Source: Antrihabitans cavernicola
GTDB taxonomy: Bacteria; Actinomycetota; Actinomycetes; Mycobacteriales; Mycobacteriaceae
Direction of reading: 5' to 3'
Length of the DNA stretch: 64,000 bases
NCBI RefSeq assembly: GCF_008297975.1
Contig: NZ_VLNY01000002.1
Span: forward strand, 434,001 to 498,000
Shown: positions 8,089-17,303 of the stretch, piece by piece
Position numbering within the stretch: the first letter of the stretch is position 1
How the letters are laid out: the number at the start of each line of letters is the position of its first letter
Position numbers and translations under genes: made by a program
Notes under the pieces: model-generated
Told to the model about the DNA's origin: nothing
The model's database searches: none
The model's input: the letters and a program-made list of their open reading frames with translations, nothing else

Positions 8089-11000
8089 ATGAGCCCGTAC
8101 GCCACTGGTGGAGGCGGCGTCACCTTTGAGCGCAAGGTTGCTGTCTACTATCTCGCCCGCATGCTGACTGGCCTGGGATGCACGGAGTTGGGCGACGGCC
8201 GTATGGTTGCGCGAGTCGCCTTTCAGCAGGCACCCGAACACTCAGTCGACGACTTGGTCATTCATGCCAAGAGATCCGACGAGAATGATCCCTCGCTGGT
8301 CTTCGCGCTCACCGTTCGGCGCGCCCCGAATATCGTCAAGAGCGATGCCAAAGCGCAGAAGCTGATCGGCTCGCTGCTCGCCGAGCTGGACAGTGGCGTC
8401 GGCGAGAACGTAGAGCATCGAGTCGGACTCGTCGTCGCTGGTTATCAGAACCATGCAGCGCAGCTGGCCACACTTGCCGACCTCGCGCGCGGTCAGTCCG
8501 ACCCGGCGGCATTCGGCGCGCTTGTGGACGAACCGGAACGCTTCGACCGGTCGATTCGGGATCGCTTGGATCATGTCCGAGCGCTGGTGAAGGCTGCGAT
8601 CCAGGATCCCGACGGCGTCGTGCCGGACGATTCGACTGTCGCTGAACGGACGTGGCTTCTTCTGTCTCAACTTGAAGTGCTCATGCCTCGATTCGAGTCG
8701 CCCGACGACTCAGATTGGGCGAGCGTGGCGAATGATCTGATCACCGATTCGCGCACTGGTGACCTCGCTGGGGCAATCGCCTTGCGCGATCGGATGGCTG
8801 TGCTAGCAGCGGCGTACGCACCAATCGCGGCCGACATCGATCTCGACCTATTGCGCCGCGCCGCCCACTATCAGATTGCGTCCTCGACTCGACGCCATCA
8901 GGACGCCTGGCAAGTTCTCGGCGGGCTGCAATACCGCGCCGCTGCGGCCGTTCGCAGCCGGGTGACGTCATCCGACGGGAACAATGAACTGCACATCAAT
9001 CGCAGTGCGATCGTAAGTGGGTACCGGGAGTTTGCTGCCGCAAATCCCGTCGTGATCGTTCATGGCGAGTCGGGTGTTGGGAAGAGCGCGCTCGTGGTTG
9101 AGGCTGCACTGACGGACAACGAATCCGACGACGCGCAGGCGCTGGTAGTCAACCTGCGCCATTTACCTGTGACGGTTCTCGAACTGGAGCAGGCGCTCGG
9201 CCTTCCGCTTGCGGCTGTGCTGGCAGAGATGAGCGCACCTGACCGTCTACTTGTTGTCGACGCGGCCGACGCGGTAGCTGAGGGCAAGTCTGAGCACCTT
9301 CGCTACCTGGTGGATTCAGCACGCCACAGCAGCGTCCGAGTCGTCGCGCTGACGACCAACGACGTGAGAAAGCTGGTCCATGACGAAGTCGCTGCGCGGT
9401 GCACCGACAAGGTCATGGACTACGAGATTCCCGCGCTGATCGATTCGGAAATCGACGAGCTGGCGGCAACCTTCCCTGAGCTAGCAGCACTCGCGGCAGA
9501 CGTCCACGCCCGAGAGCTGCTCCGGCGACTGGTAGTCGTCGATCTGCTTATTCGCGGTGGTGTCTCAGGGATCCCTGTGACTGATGGCGACGCCATGGAG
9601 CAGGTCTGGGCCGGGCTCGTCCGACGGCACGAACAGACAGACCGCGGCGCCCCCGATGCGCGCGACACGGCAATGCTGCGCTTGGCAGACCTGGCGATTA
9701 CCGGCTCAGATCCGCTACCCGTCGTAGGCACACTCGACGGCAATGCGCTAACGGGACTTCGGCGAGATGGACTCCTGCAGACTGCGGCCAGCCAGCGATT
9801 CAAGATTGGCCCCGAGTTTGCCCACGACGAAGTACGACGCTACGCCGTGGCCCGCCTTGTATTGGCTGATGACGATCCGACGGTCAGGCTCCTGGCTGCG
9901 GGCATGCCGCGATGGTCACTTGGCGCTGCGCGGCTGGCTTCCCAGTTGTACCTGGCAGCACCTGACACGCCGGACAACCCTTCGCGCGGCCGATTCGCGC
10001 GCCTACAGAAATCATTTGACAGAGTTGTCGCTGCCGACCATGGGGAGCGCTGGAGTGATGTGCCAGGGGAGGCCCTGCTCTCGCTTCCAGACGCCGGTGC
10101 AACCTTGGCCGACGCCTGGGTCGAGTTATGCGCTCACAACAAGGCCGGACTGCACCGCCTGTGCCGATTGCTCGATCAACGGTTTCGCGACGCCAACCAC
10201 CTTGTCCACCTCCCAGCAGTAGAACCGCTGATCGCCCAACTCCTCAGCGATGCGGTGCAGTGGCTCGGCGACAAGAAGCTCCAAGTGCTCGTGCGTGATT
10301 GGCTGCGGTCTTTGATCGCCGCCAATGCTGCCGAGGGCAATGAGCTGCGCGTCTATCTCCGGACGCAGCTCGTGGCTCGTTGTGGAGCAGCAGACGAGCG
10401 CCAGCAGAAAGAACGTGAAGCAGCAGAGGCGCGGCTCGCGGCCCGTACTCCGGAGGAGGTGAAACGGGATCGCGAACGCTCGACGCGAAGCGCGATGTTT
10501 GGCGAGATTGGTTATCCACAAAGCCGCCGTCGTCGGAGACGGGAACTGCCACGAGAGATTACCGACGAGGTCGTGGTCGAGTTGTTGGCTCTGCTGGGTC
10601 CTGATCTCGGCGATGAGGGCGAGCAGATCCTACGCCGGATCGCGACAGACGAGCCGGCCCGACTTCGTCCAGCTGTCGAAGGGGTATTCGCTGGCCGCGC
10701 GTCGGCGGCTCGTCAGCGCGGCTTCTTGGCGGACATTACCGAGGCCTACTACCTCGACGACGAGGAGGACGGGTCAGGGTTCCACGAGGACGGGATCCGA
10801 GATCACGAATACCACGGATTGGGAGTGCCCTTCGCTGCCTGGTATTACGGACCGTTCAGCGTATTGCTGCAAACTGATTTTCGCGGCGGCGTGCGAGCAA
10901 TCAACAAGTTGCTGAACCACGCGGCGCTCGTACGCGCGCGGACCCTTGCCGGTCTCGGCGACAATGGCCGCGCACCAGCAGACAAGGAACTCGATAACTA

Positions 11001-13185
11001 CAGCACGGAACTGAAGATCACGGGTGTCGCAGGAATATACTTAGGCGATGCCCACGTCTGGGCGTGGTACCGAGGAACCAGTGTTGGGCCCTACCCATGT
11101 ATGAGTGCCCTCCAAGCCCTTGAACGTGTCTGCGACCAGTTCATTGAGGCTGGTGCCGAGATCGGCACTCTCATCGCCATCCTGCTCGACGAATGCGAGA
11201 ACTTGGCGATGGTGGGCTTCGTCGTTGGCCTCCTCGTTCGCCATCTCGAAAAGAGCGACAGGCTGCTTGATCCGTACCTCTCCGAGCCACTGATCTGGCA
11301 CCTTGAGTTCGGCAGGGTGGCGAGTGATGCGAGCGGGCTTGCAGCATCGTCGGAAGGCGTCGTTGGCGGGGAACGGCGACGGTGGTCGCTCCGCGAGGCC
11401 GCGATGATGCTCGTGCTTCGGGCCGACGAGGAGCGCGCGGACGACCTCCGCCGACTCGGCGAGGTGCTCGTTGAGAGAGCAGAGCAAGAGATTCGAGCGG
11501 CCGTCGGCGCTGGCGACGAGGTAACGATCGAGCGGGAGCTGGTAAGCGTTCGCGGCTGGGCGAGCGGTATGGACCGCAGCACATACAGTGCCGAGCTGAC
11601 CGAAGACGGGCAGCTCATGATTCAGAGCACGCCTTCGCGCGCGCTTCTCGATGCGCTAGATGCCGGAAGCGTGGATATCCGGCGCGTGCAGGAAGCCACC
11701 CGGCTGTCGGTGGCGTACTACATCAACCTAAAGAAGGGTGCCGCCGAACCATGGACAGCCGACGTCCTGGTCGCCGACTTGGCGGCCGCGAAGCAATTGC
11801 TCGATGACACACCCGTGCTGGGCGCTGGGGGACAGTGGGACGCCCCTGCGGCAGTTGCTGCCGTTGCCTTGGAAGCGCACCTTATCGACGGCGTAGTGCT
11901 TCCCGAAGACTCACTGCTGTTCGCAGCCGAAACTATTGTGTCAATTGCTGAGTTGGAAGACCAAGGCCGTCGGTTCGAGTCGGAGGAGGCGTACTTCGAG
12001 CAGGGTGCCGATCGGGTGGCAGCGCGTGTCCTGCCCTTGCTGATGACGCCGGCTGCCGATCGGGTGCGCGCCTTGATGGACGCCGATGACGGATCCCGCG
12101 CGTTCGCTGAGGTCGTCGCGGGCGCGAAGGCCCTTGCCGCCGCGTTGCCGAACGAAGTCCGCGTCCATCTTGCCCGTGGCCTCGATCACGTATGGCAGGC
12201 GCCGTGTTCGGACTCCGCGTTGTGTCATCACGAGGCGGCATTCGACATTGTCCTCGAGAGCATGCGGGATGCTGGATTTGGTCCTTGGGATCCGGAAACG
12301 GGGAGGCGAGCCCCTGTTCGGCTGGCAGATCCAATAGCCGAGCCACTGCGAGGCTTGGCCGACGATGCTATCTACTTCCATCGGCTCGACGCTGCATTGC
12401 GCGCTCTCGCTCCGGCATCGGTCGCCAGCATCTGCGTTTCTGATCGTGCCAAGGAATTGTTTGCTGTCGTCCTCAGCACGCAGCGGAGAGCACTGCTGTC
12501 TGATGAGCGGGATATGGATGATCGCGGCACGCACGCACTCGTTGCAGCGCGGGCCCTTCTGGCCATCATTGAGGGCGGGGACGACGCTGAGCTGTTCAAT
12601 CACCTGGATGCTTTCGCTGACAGGTCAGATCTTCTCGGTGCGTTCATCCGCGCTGTCTCTGCCGCAGGTGAAGAGTCCACGGCCCGAGCGGCGGTCGCAG
12701 CACGCATATGGCCGGATCTTGTCAAACGGGTGCTGTCGTACCAAGACGACCATCAGCCCTTTGACGGCGGGCATTCTGGCGACTACACACGCGCGGCGCT
12801 GATACCGAATCTGGCTGGGGAGGTCGCCTACCTCTATCCCGAGCTCACCGCTACGCCTATTGTTTGGTGGGACCCGAATGCGCTCAGTGCAACTGTCAGG
12901 GAATGGCTGCCAGGTGCGCGTGGCGATGCGACGTGCGTGGATCACCTGATCAGCTTCATTTACGCACTAGGCTCGGAGGATCAGGTACTCGTCGGGTTGC
13001 CGTGGGTCGCCGATCTGGTGAGGGACAGCGCAGAGGACATCGCCCATCGGAGCTTTCTGTTATCGAGCTGGCTGATTGAGATCCGTCCGGCGGTCATAGA
13101 CAAAACAGCCCTCGCCACCTGGCAGCAGTTGGTCGACGCGCTGGTCGTAGCTGGCGATTCGAAGCTCGCGCCGTACTCGCTGTAG
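8089..13185 (+). CDS. Very large STAND-type NTPase with possible N-terminal nuclease-like domain; candidate defence protein
   Basis: From ATG 8089 (AGGTGGAG five bases upstream) the protein is 1698 residues. The frame stays open back to 7942, but 8089 has the best ribosome site and avoids overlap with the upstream ORF. Residues 1-110 (TGGGGVTFERKVAVYYLARML, then VDDLVIHA and LVFALTVRR) resemble the start of Cap4/Mrr-like nuclease domains, although the catalytic Lys appears replaced by Arg. An NTPase core follows: Walker A GESGVGKS at 326-333 and Walker B LLVVDAAD with D391. The remaining 1200 residues are mostly helical and look like a sensor. Rare TTA codons occur (11041, 13059). There are no other defence genes beside it. 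The architecture matches antiphage STAND proteins (Avs-like) in outline only. Confidence 0.75.
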   Translation: MSPYATGGGGVTFERKVAVYYLARMLTGLGCTELGDGRMVARVAFQQAPEHSVDDLVIHAKRSDENDPSLVFALTVRRAPNIVKSDAKAQKLIGSLLAELDSGVGENVEHRVGLVVAGYQNHAAQLATLADLARGQSDPAAFGALVDEPERFDRSIRDRLDHVRALVKAAIQDPDGVVPDDSTVAERTWLLLSQLEVLMPRFESPDDSDWASVANDLITDSRTGDLAGAIALRDRMAVLAAAYAPIAADIDLDLLRRAAHYQIASSTRRHQDAWQVLGGLQYRAAAAVRSRVTSSDGNNELHINRSAIVSGYREFAAANPVVIVHGESGVGKSALVVEAALTDNESDDAQALVVNLRHLPVTVLELEQALGLPLAAVLAEMSAPDRLLVVDAADAVAEGKSEHLRYLVDSARHSSVRVVALTTNDVRKLVHDEVAARCTDKVMDYEIPALIDSEIDELAATFPELAALAADVHARELLRRLVVVDLLIRGGVSGIPVTDGDAMEQVWAGLVRRHEQTDRGAPDARDTAMLRLADLAITGSDPLPVVGTLDGNALTGLRRDGLLQTAASQRFKIGPEFAHDEVRRYAVARLVLADDDPTVRLLAAGMPRWSLGAARLASQLYLAAPDTPDNPSRGRFARLQKSFDRVVAADHGERWSDVPGEALLSLPDAGATLADAWVELCAHNKAGLHRLCRLLDQRFRDANHLVHLPAVEPLIAQLLSDAVQWLGDKKLQVLVRDWLRSLIAANAAEGNELRVYLRTQLVARCGAADERQQKEREAAEARLAARTPEEVKRDRERSTRSAMFGEIGYPQSRRRRRRELPREITDEVVVELLALLGPDLGDEGEQILRRIATDEPARLRPAVEGVFAGRASAARQRGFLADITEAYYLDDEEDGSGFHEDGIRDHEYHGLGVPFAAWYYGPFSVLLQTDFRGGVRAINKLLNHAALVRARTLAGLGDNGRAPADKELDNYSTELKITGVAGIYLGDAHVWAWYRGTSVGPYPCMSALQALERVCDQFIEAGAEIGTLIAILLDECENLAMVGFVVGLLVRHLEKSDRLLDPYLSEPLIWHLEFGRVASDASGLAASSEGVVGGERRRWSLREAAMMLVLRADEERADDLRRLGEVLVERAEQEIRAAVGAGDEVTIERELVSVRGWASGMDRSTYSAELTEDGQLMIQSTPSRALLDALDAGSVDIRRVQEATRLSVAYYINLKKGAAEPWTADVLVADLAAAKQLLDDTPVLGAGGQWDAPAAVAAVALEAHLIDGVVLPEDSLLFAAETIVSIAELEDQGRRFESEEAYFEQGADRVAARVLPLLMTPAADRVRALMDADDGSRAFAEVVAGAKALAAALPNEVRVHLARGLDHVWQAPCSDSALCHHEAAFDIVLESMRDAGFGPWDPETGRRAPVRLADPIAEPLRGLADDAIYFHRLDAALRALAPASVASICVSDRAKELFAVVLSTQRRALLSDERDMDDRGTHALVAARALLAIIEGGDDAELFNHLDAFADRSDLLGAFIRAVSAAGEESTARAAVAARIWPDLVKRVLSYQDDHQPFDGGHSGDYTRAALIPNLAGEVAYLYPELTATPIVWWDPNALSATVREWLPGARGDATCVDHLISFIYALGSEDQVLVGLPWVADLVRDSAEDIAHRSFLLSSWLIEIRPAVIDKTALATWQQLVDALVVAGDSKLAPYSL

Positions 13186-13214
13186 TCAGATTGGCAGTCT
13201 GAGCGGACGGAGGT

Positions 13215-13527
13215 TTACCCTGCGTAGTGGGCAGCCGACTCGCGGGGCTGTCCGCCCTGCGGTCGGATCGCCACCCCTGCATCCCGTAGCACCTTCGCAC
13301 CCTCCGCTTGGCCATCCGGTGCTCGGCCTTCAGTTGCACCATGGAGGCGCCGGCTTCGTACTTGGCCACGATCTCGGCGATCTCGCCGGGTCCACCTGCT
13401 TCTTCGAGCCGCCGGAGGCGCGTTGTTTCGGGGCTGTCGATCGGCGTAGTCCGGCCTTCTGGAGGCGTTTACGCAGTTCGGAGAGGTCTTGGAGCAGGTC
13501 GGTCTGTTTCGAGTAAGTTCCCGCCAT
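13215..13527 (-). pseudogene. Frameshifted remnant of a recombinase-associated HTH protein
   Basis: Three reading frames join into one protein of about 100 residues. The first runs from ATG 13527 (MAGTYSKQTDLLQDLSELRK) to about position 13394. The second encodes GEIAEIVAKYEAGASMVQLK, ending near 13315. The third encodes AKVLRDAGVAIRPQGGQPR up to the TAA at 13215. The middle and end form a Hin/resolvase-like helix-turn-helix, as found in or beside serine recombinases. Two frameshifts mean it is dead unless there are sequencing errors. Its place at the right edge of the ATPase insertion suggests a decayed mobility gene. Confidence 0.65.
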
Positions 13528-13540
13528 GTCCACCCCAACG

Positions 13541-13572
13541 CTCAGGCCCGGTCCACTCGGACCGGGCCTGAG
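13541..13572 (-). terminator. Hairpin terminator-like structure after the aldonolactone oxidase gene
   Basis: A perfect 14-bp stem (CTCAGGCCCGGTCC and its complement) with a 4-base loop starts 6 bp beyond the stop codon at 13579. No T-run follows, which is common for actinobacterial terminators. Confidence 0.7.
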
Positions 13573-13578
13573 TCGTAT

Positions 13579-14874
13579 TCAGCCCAACACCCGCCGCGCA
13601 TAGTCGTTCGTGAACACGCGCTCCGGATCGAGCCGATCGCGTACTGCGGCAAAGCGATCCCATTCCGGATAGCGGTGACGCAGCGTTTCTGCCGTCTGGA
13701 AATGCCGCTTGCCCCAATGTGGTCGGCCGCCGAACGAATCGAAGAGCTTCTCGATCGCTCGGAAGTACGGCTCCCACGGCATTCCCTCGAACACATGCAC
13801 TGCGATGTAACAGGTTTCACGACCACCCGCAGGGGAGAGGTAGGCGTCGTCCGGTGCCACCCACCGCACCTCGATGGGGAACGACACGTCGAATTCGGGT
13901 CGTTCGGCGATCTCTTTGACTTCGCGAATCGCGTCGACCGCGTTCTCGCCGGGCAGCGCGTATTCCATCTCCGCCATCCGAACCAGCCTGGGAGTGGCGA
14001 AGATTCGGTACGAGCGTTCGATCCGATGGCTGCGCCCCGCGAAGCGAGAAGCTGTGCGATTGATCGTCGGAATAAGTCCGGGACGCGCCCGACCGAGGCG
14101 GCAGACGGCTTCGAGAGCATGGTTCTGGACGAATCTGTCGTTGAGCCACGCCACCGCCGGCGGGCGGGAGCGCTCCACGCTGTCGGTGCGATTGTTGCGC
14201 TTGGTCAATGCGATGGGGCTGTGCGGAAACGAGAAGAATTCGAAATGGTCGTTGCCGTCGACGTACGAATCGATATCGCGCAGAACATCTTCCAGTGGAA
14301 TCGGCAGTTCGATCGCTTCCAGCACGAATGCTGGGACCGTCTCGAGAGTGACCGCCGTGACAACGCCGAGCGCGCCCACGCTCACGCGCGCCGAGCGCCA
14401 GGCCTCGGGGTCACGGCCTGCGTTCACCTCGACGATGGAACCGTCGGCAAGCACGAGTTCGATCGAGTGCAGTCCGGCCGACAGGTTCTGCAGTCTCACA
14501 CCCGTGCCGTGCGTTCCAGTCGCCGTTGCGCCGGCGACGGACTGACTGTCGATGTCGCCGAGATTCGGCAGCGCCCGGCCGTGTTCGTGCAAGATCGGGC
14601 TGAGTTCGTGCAACGTCATTCCGGCTTCGACGCGGACCAGGCCGGACTCGGTGTCGATATCGAGAACGCGATTCATGCGGTCGAGCGACAGCAATGTCCC
14701 GTCCGTCAGCACGGTGTCGGTGAACGAGTGTCCCGCGCCTGCCACCCGAACCGTTCGACCCGCGCGAGCAGCCAGTTGGACGCGCTCCGCCACCTCGTCA
14801 CGCGAGGTCGGACGTAAGAATTCGGAGGGGTGGCACAACTGGTCTCCGGCCCAGTTGGTCCACGTGTTGGTCAT
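13579..14874 (-). CDS. FAD-linked aldonolactone oxidase (D-arabinono-1,4-lactone / L-gulonolactone oxidase family)
   Basis: A 431-residue flavoprotein of the VAO family that oxidises sugar lactones. The N-terminal FAD domain shows PTSRDEV near 22, the GAGHSF loop at 46-51 (often the flavinylation site in relatives) and GTHGTG near 120. The C-terminal ALO domain has the catalytic HWGK motif near residue 384 and ends in LDPERVFTNDY. Length fits the family (M. tuberculosis Rv1771 type). The substrate cannot be fixed from sequence. The upstream neighbour is a TetR gene in the same direction with a 36-bp gap. Confidence 0.88.
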   Translation of the reverse strand: MTNTWTNWAGDQLCHPSEFLRPTSRDEVAERVQLAARAGRTVRVAGAGHSFTDTVLTDGTLLSLDRMNRVLDIDTESGLVRVEAGMTLHELSPILHEHGRALPNLGDIDSQSVAGATATGTHGTGVRLQNLSAGLHSIELVLADGSIVEVNAGRDPEAWRSARVSVGALGVVTAVTLETVPAFVLEAIELPIPLEDVLRDIDSYVDGNDHFEFFSFPHSPIALTKRNNRTDSVERSRPPAVAWLNDRFVQNHALEAVCRLGRARPGLIPTINRTASRFAGRSHRIERSYRIFATPRLVRMAEMEYALPGENAVDAIREVKEIAERPEFDVSFPIEVRWVAPDDAYLSPAGGRETCYIAVHVFEGMPWEPYFRAIEKLFDSFGGRPHWGKRHFQTAETLRHRYPEWDRFAAVRDRLDPERVFTNDYARRVLG

Positions 14875-14910
14875 GGGTCCAACTTTAGATCCCCGCGGCC
14901 TCCGGCGGTA

Positions 14911-15594
14911 TCAGCGCCTCCGGCTCATGCAACCCGCTTTGGCCATTTCGACCTCGGAATCGGAGAGCGGGCGACCGGGCAGCGGCGGTCGAGTGGTCGG
15001 ATCGGCGCGAAGTCCGTCGAGCATGAGGGCGAAGTACCGGCGCCACACCTCGGAATTGACGTTTCGAGCAAAGTCGGCGATGGCCTCCACCATGTGGATC
15101 AGCGCAAGGAAATCGCCGGACTCGACGTCCGGTCGCAGGGCGCCCGACTGACGAGCTCGATCGACGATCTTCTCGACGGCAGGCTGCACCCGCTCCCGCA
15201 TGCACGCGACGCGTTCGAGACCGTTGTCCATTCCGAGGACCACTTCGCCGAAACCGCGGTTGATCGCCATGTTCCGGCATGCGTACTCGAAGAACTGCAC
15301 GAGGGCGTCCCACGGATCCGGATTGTTGAACGCCAGCTCGGCCTGCTCGGCCAAATTCTGGATGTTGTGATCGAAAACGCCGTCGATCAGCTCTTGTTTG
15401 TTCGCGAATCGGCGGTAGACCGTGCCGACACCGACGCCGGCATGTTCAGCGACGTCGTCGAGGGTGATGTCCAGGCCGCGGGTGGCGAACAATTCACGCG
15501 CTGAGCTGAGGATTCGCTGCTGATTTCGCGCAGCGTCCGCTCGCAGACGACGGGTCGCTGTGCCTTCGGCTGGGCTGGCGGTGACGGGATTCAC
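14911..15594 (-). CDS. TetR-family regulator, probably represses the divergent MFS exporter
   Basis: The protein has 227 residues, with the TetR DNA-binding domain at about residues 22-68 (RILSSARELFATRGLDITLD, VAEHAGVGVGTVYRRFANK). It starts at GTG 15594. A -10-like TAGAAT on the minus strand (15606-15601) lies 6 bases before this GTG, so the mRNA is probably leaderless. One GTGGAGG palindrome sits over its -35 region and another near the MFS start, which suggests autorepression plus control of the efflux pump. Confidence 0.9.
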   Translation of the reverse strand: MNPVTASPAEGTATRRLRADAARNQQRILSSARELFATRGLDITLDDVAEHAGVGVGTVYRRFANKQELIDGVFDHNIQNLAEQAELAFNNPDPWDALVQFFEYACRNMAINRGFGEVVLGMDNGLERVACMRERVQPAVEKIVDRARQSGALRPDVESGDFLALIHMVEAIADFARNVNSEVWRRYFALMLDGLRADPTTRPPLPGRPLSDSEVEMAKAGCMSRRR

Positions 15595-15623
15595 AAGGCC
15601 ATTCTAGCAAGTTTTCAAATTAA

Positions 15624-15686
15624 GTGGAGGCGCTTCCTCCGTTCTCGTGCTACGTTCGATCCAGTAAGTGGAGGAAACACCTCCAC
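15624..15686. promoter_or_regulatory. Two palindromic operators between tetR and the MFS gene
   Basis: GTGGAGG-N5-CCTCCRY occurs at 15624-15642 and, as a perfect repeat GTGGAGG-N5-CCTCCAC, at 15668-15686. The centres are 44 bp apart (four turns). The GTG inside the second site is in frame with the MFS gene, but being operator sequence it is unlikely to be the true start. Confidence 0.8.
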
Positions 15687-15706
15687 CTAGCGATTCGAGG
15701 GGATCG

Positions 15707-17221
15707 ATGACCACCACCGTCACAGAACCGGAGTTCGGCGCCGACGCGACCGGCTCCACATCACCCGACACCGGACTCGGCTCGCATGCCAAGCGCTGGT
15801 GGATTCTCGGCGTTCTCGGGCTTGCTCAGCTGATGGTCGTTCTCGATGCGACTGTCGTGAACATCGCACTGCCTGCTGCCCAGCGCTCGCTGGAATTCTC
15901 CGACGCCAACCGGCAGTGGGTCGTCACCGCCTACGCGCTGGCATTCGGCAGCCTGCTGCTGCTCGGCGGTCGACTCAGCGACCTCTTCGGCCGTCGAACC
16001 ACCTTCCTCGTGGGTCTCGTCGGCTTCGCGGTCGCCTCCGCCGTCGGCGGCGCCGCGACCAGTTTCGAAATGCTCGTCATCGCACGTGCGGGCCAGGGCG
16101 TCTTCGGCGCATTGCTCGCTCCCGCGGCACTGTCGCTGTTGACGGTCACCTTCACCGATCCGTCCGAGCGCGCCAAGGCATTCGGCATCTTCAGCGCCGT
16201 CGCGGGCGCAGGCGGTGCGATCGGCCTGCTGCTCGGCGGCATGCTGACCGAGTGGGCGTCGTGGCGCTGGGCGATGTACGTCAACCTCGCCTTCGCTGCC
16301 GTCGCGTTCGTCGGCGCAACGATGTTGCTCGCCAAGCACCAGTCGGACAAGCGTCCGAAGCTCGATATCCCGGGCACCGTCAGCGTCACCGCGGCGCTGT
16401 TCGGCATCGTCTACGGCTTCTCGCAGGCCGAATCGCAGGGCTGGGGCGCAACGTCCACCATCAGCTGGCTCGTTGCGGGTGTCGCGCTTCTCGGCGTCTT
16501 CGTCTTCATCCAGACGCGCGTCGAACACCCGTTGCTGCCGATGCGCATCCTCCTCGATCGGACTCGAGCAGGCTCCTTCCTGGCCGTATTCATCGCGGGC
16601 GCAGGCATGTTCGCGATCTTCCTGTTCCTCACCTACTACATGCAGCTGATCCTCGGTTACTCGCCGATCATGACCGGCGTTGCGTTCCTGCCGATGGTGG
16701 CGGCGATGATCCTGTCGTCCACCACGTCGTCGTCGATCTTCCTGCCCAAGGTCGGTCCGCGCATTTTGATGACCGGTGGCCTGGCCATCGCGGCACTCGG
16801 CATGTTGTCGCTGACTCGGATCGACGTCGATTCGAGCTACGCCAGTCATGTCTTGATCGGCCTGGTGTTGTTGGGCCTGGGTCTCGGCGCCGCAATGGCG
16901 ACCGCGTTCCAGGGTGCGACCGCGGGCGTCGACCACGACGACGCAGGCGTTGCGTCCGCGACGATCAACACCATGCAGCAGGTCGGTGGCTCGATCGGCA
17001 CCGCGTTGCTGTCCACGATCGCGGCGACCGCCGCCACCAATTACATGGATGGCAAGGTGCCGGGACAGTTGACGGCAGCGCACGCCGCAGTCGCCAGCTA
17101 CACGGCTACCTTCTGGTGGGCCGCAGGCATCTTCGCGATCGGCGCGGTCCTCACCGGTGTGCTGATGCGCAACACGATTCCCGCACCGGCCGACAACGGT
17201 GAGCCGGTACTGGTGCACTGA
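15707..17221 (+). CDS. DHA2-family MFS multidrug exporter (14 TM)
   Basis: A proton-driven drug efflux pump of the EmrB/QacA type. From ATG 15707 (GAGGGG five bases upstream) it is 504 residues with about 14 hydrophobic helices. It has the helix-1 motif LDATVVNIALP and the loop 2-3 motif GGRLSDLFGRR. The GTG at 15668 is rejected because it lies in an operator. It is divergent from the TetR gene 14911-15594, the classical regulator/pump arrangement. A strong hairpin follows the stop. Substrate unknown. Confidence 0.92.
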   Translation: MTTTVTEPEFGADATGSTSPDTGLGSHAKRWWILGVLGLAQLMVVLDATVVNIALPAAQRSLEFSDANRQWVVTAYALAFGSLLLLGGRLSDLFGRRTTFLVGLVGFAVASAVGGAATSFEMLVIARAGQGVFGALLAPAALSLLTVTFTDPSERAKAFGIFSAVAGAGGAIGLLLGGMLTEWASWRWAMYVNLAFAAVAFVGATMLLAKHQSDKRPKLDIPGTVSVTAALFGIVYGFSQAESQGWGATSTISWLVAGVALLGVFVFIQTRVEHPLLPMRILLDRTRAGSFLAVFIAGAGMFAIFLFLTYYMQLILGYSPIMTGVAFLPMVAAMILSSTTSSSIFLPKVGPRILMTGGLAIAALGMLSLTRIDVDSSYASHVLIGLVLLGLGLGAAMATAFQGATAGVDHDDAGVASATINTMQQVGGSIGTALLSTIAATAATNYMDGKVPGQLTAAHAAVASYTATFWWAAGIFAIGAVLTGVLMRNTIPAPADNGEPVLVH

Positions 17222-17233
17222 CCTCGACCCACA

Positions 17234-17273
17234 CACGAGGGGCGCATCGGCCACGGCCGGTGCGCCTCTCGTG
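17234..17273 (+). terminator. Hairpin terminator after the MFS gene
   Basis: Arms of 19 bases (CACGAG...CGGCC and its near complement) pair with two mismatches around a 2-base loop, 13 bp after the stop codon. It lacks a T-run. Confidence 0.75.
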
Positions 17274-17303
17274 CGTCGTGGCCGTTGCGGGCATGCTGTT
17301 CGG

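Noticed and set aside
13489-14817. 442-residue plus-strand ORF
   Set aside because: Antisense shadow of the aldonolactone oxidase, which has clear motifs on the minus strand.
15761-17254. 497-residue minus-strand ORF
   Set aside because: Antisense to the DHA2 exporter, with highly charged low-complexity translation typical of shadow frames in high-GC DNA.
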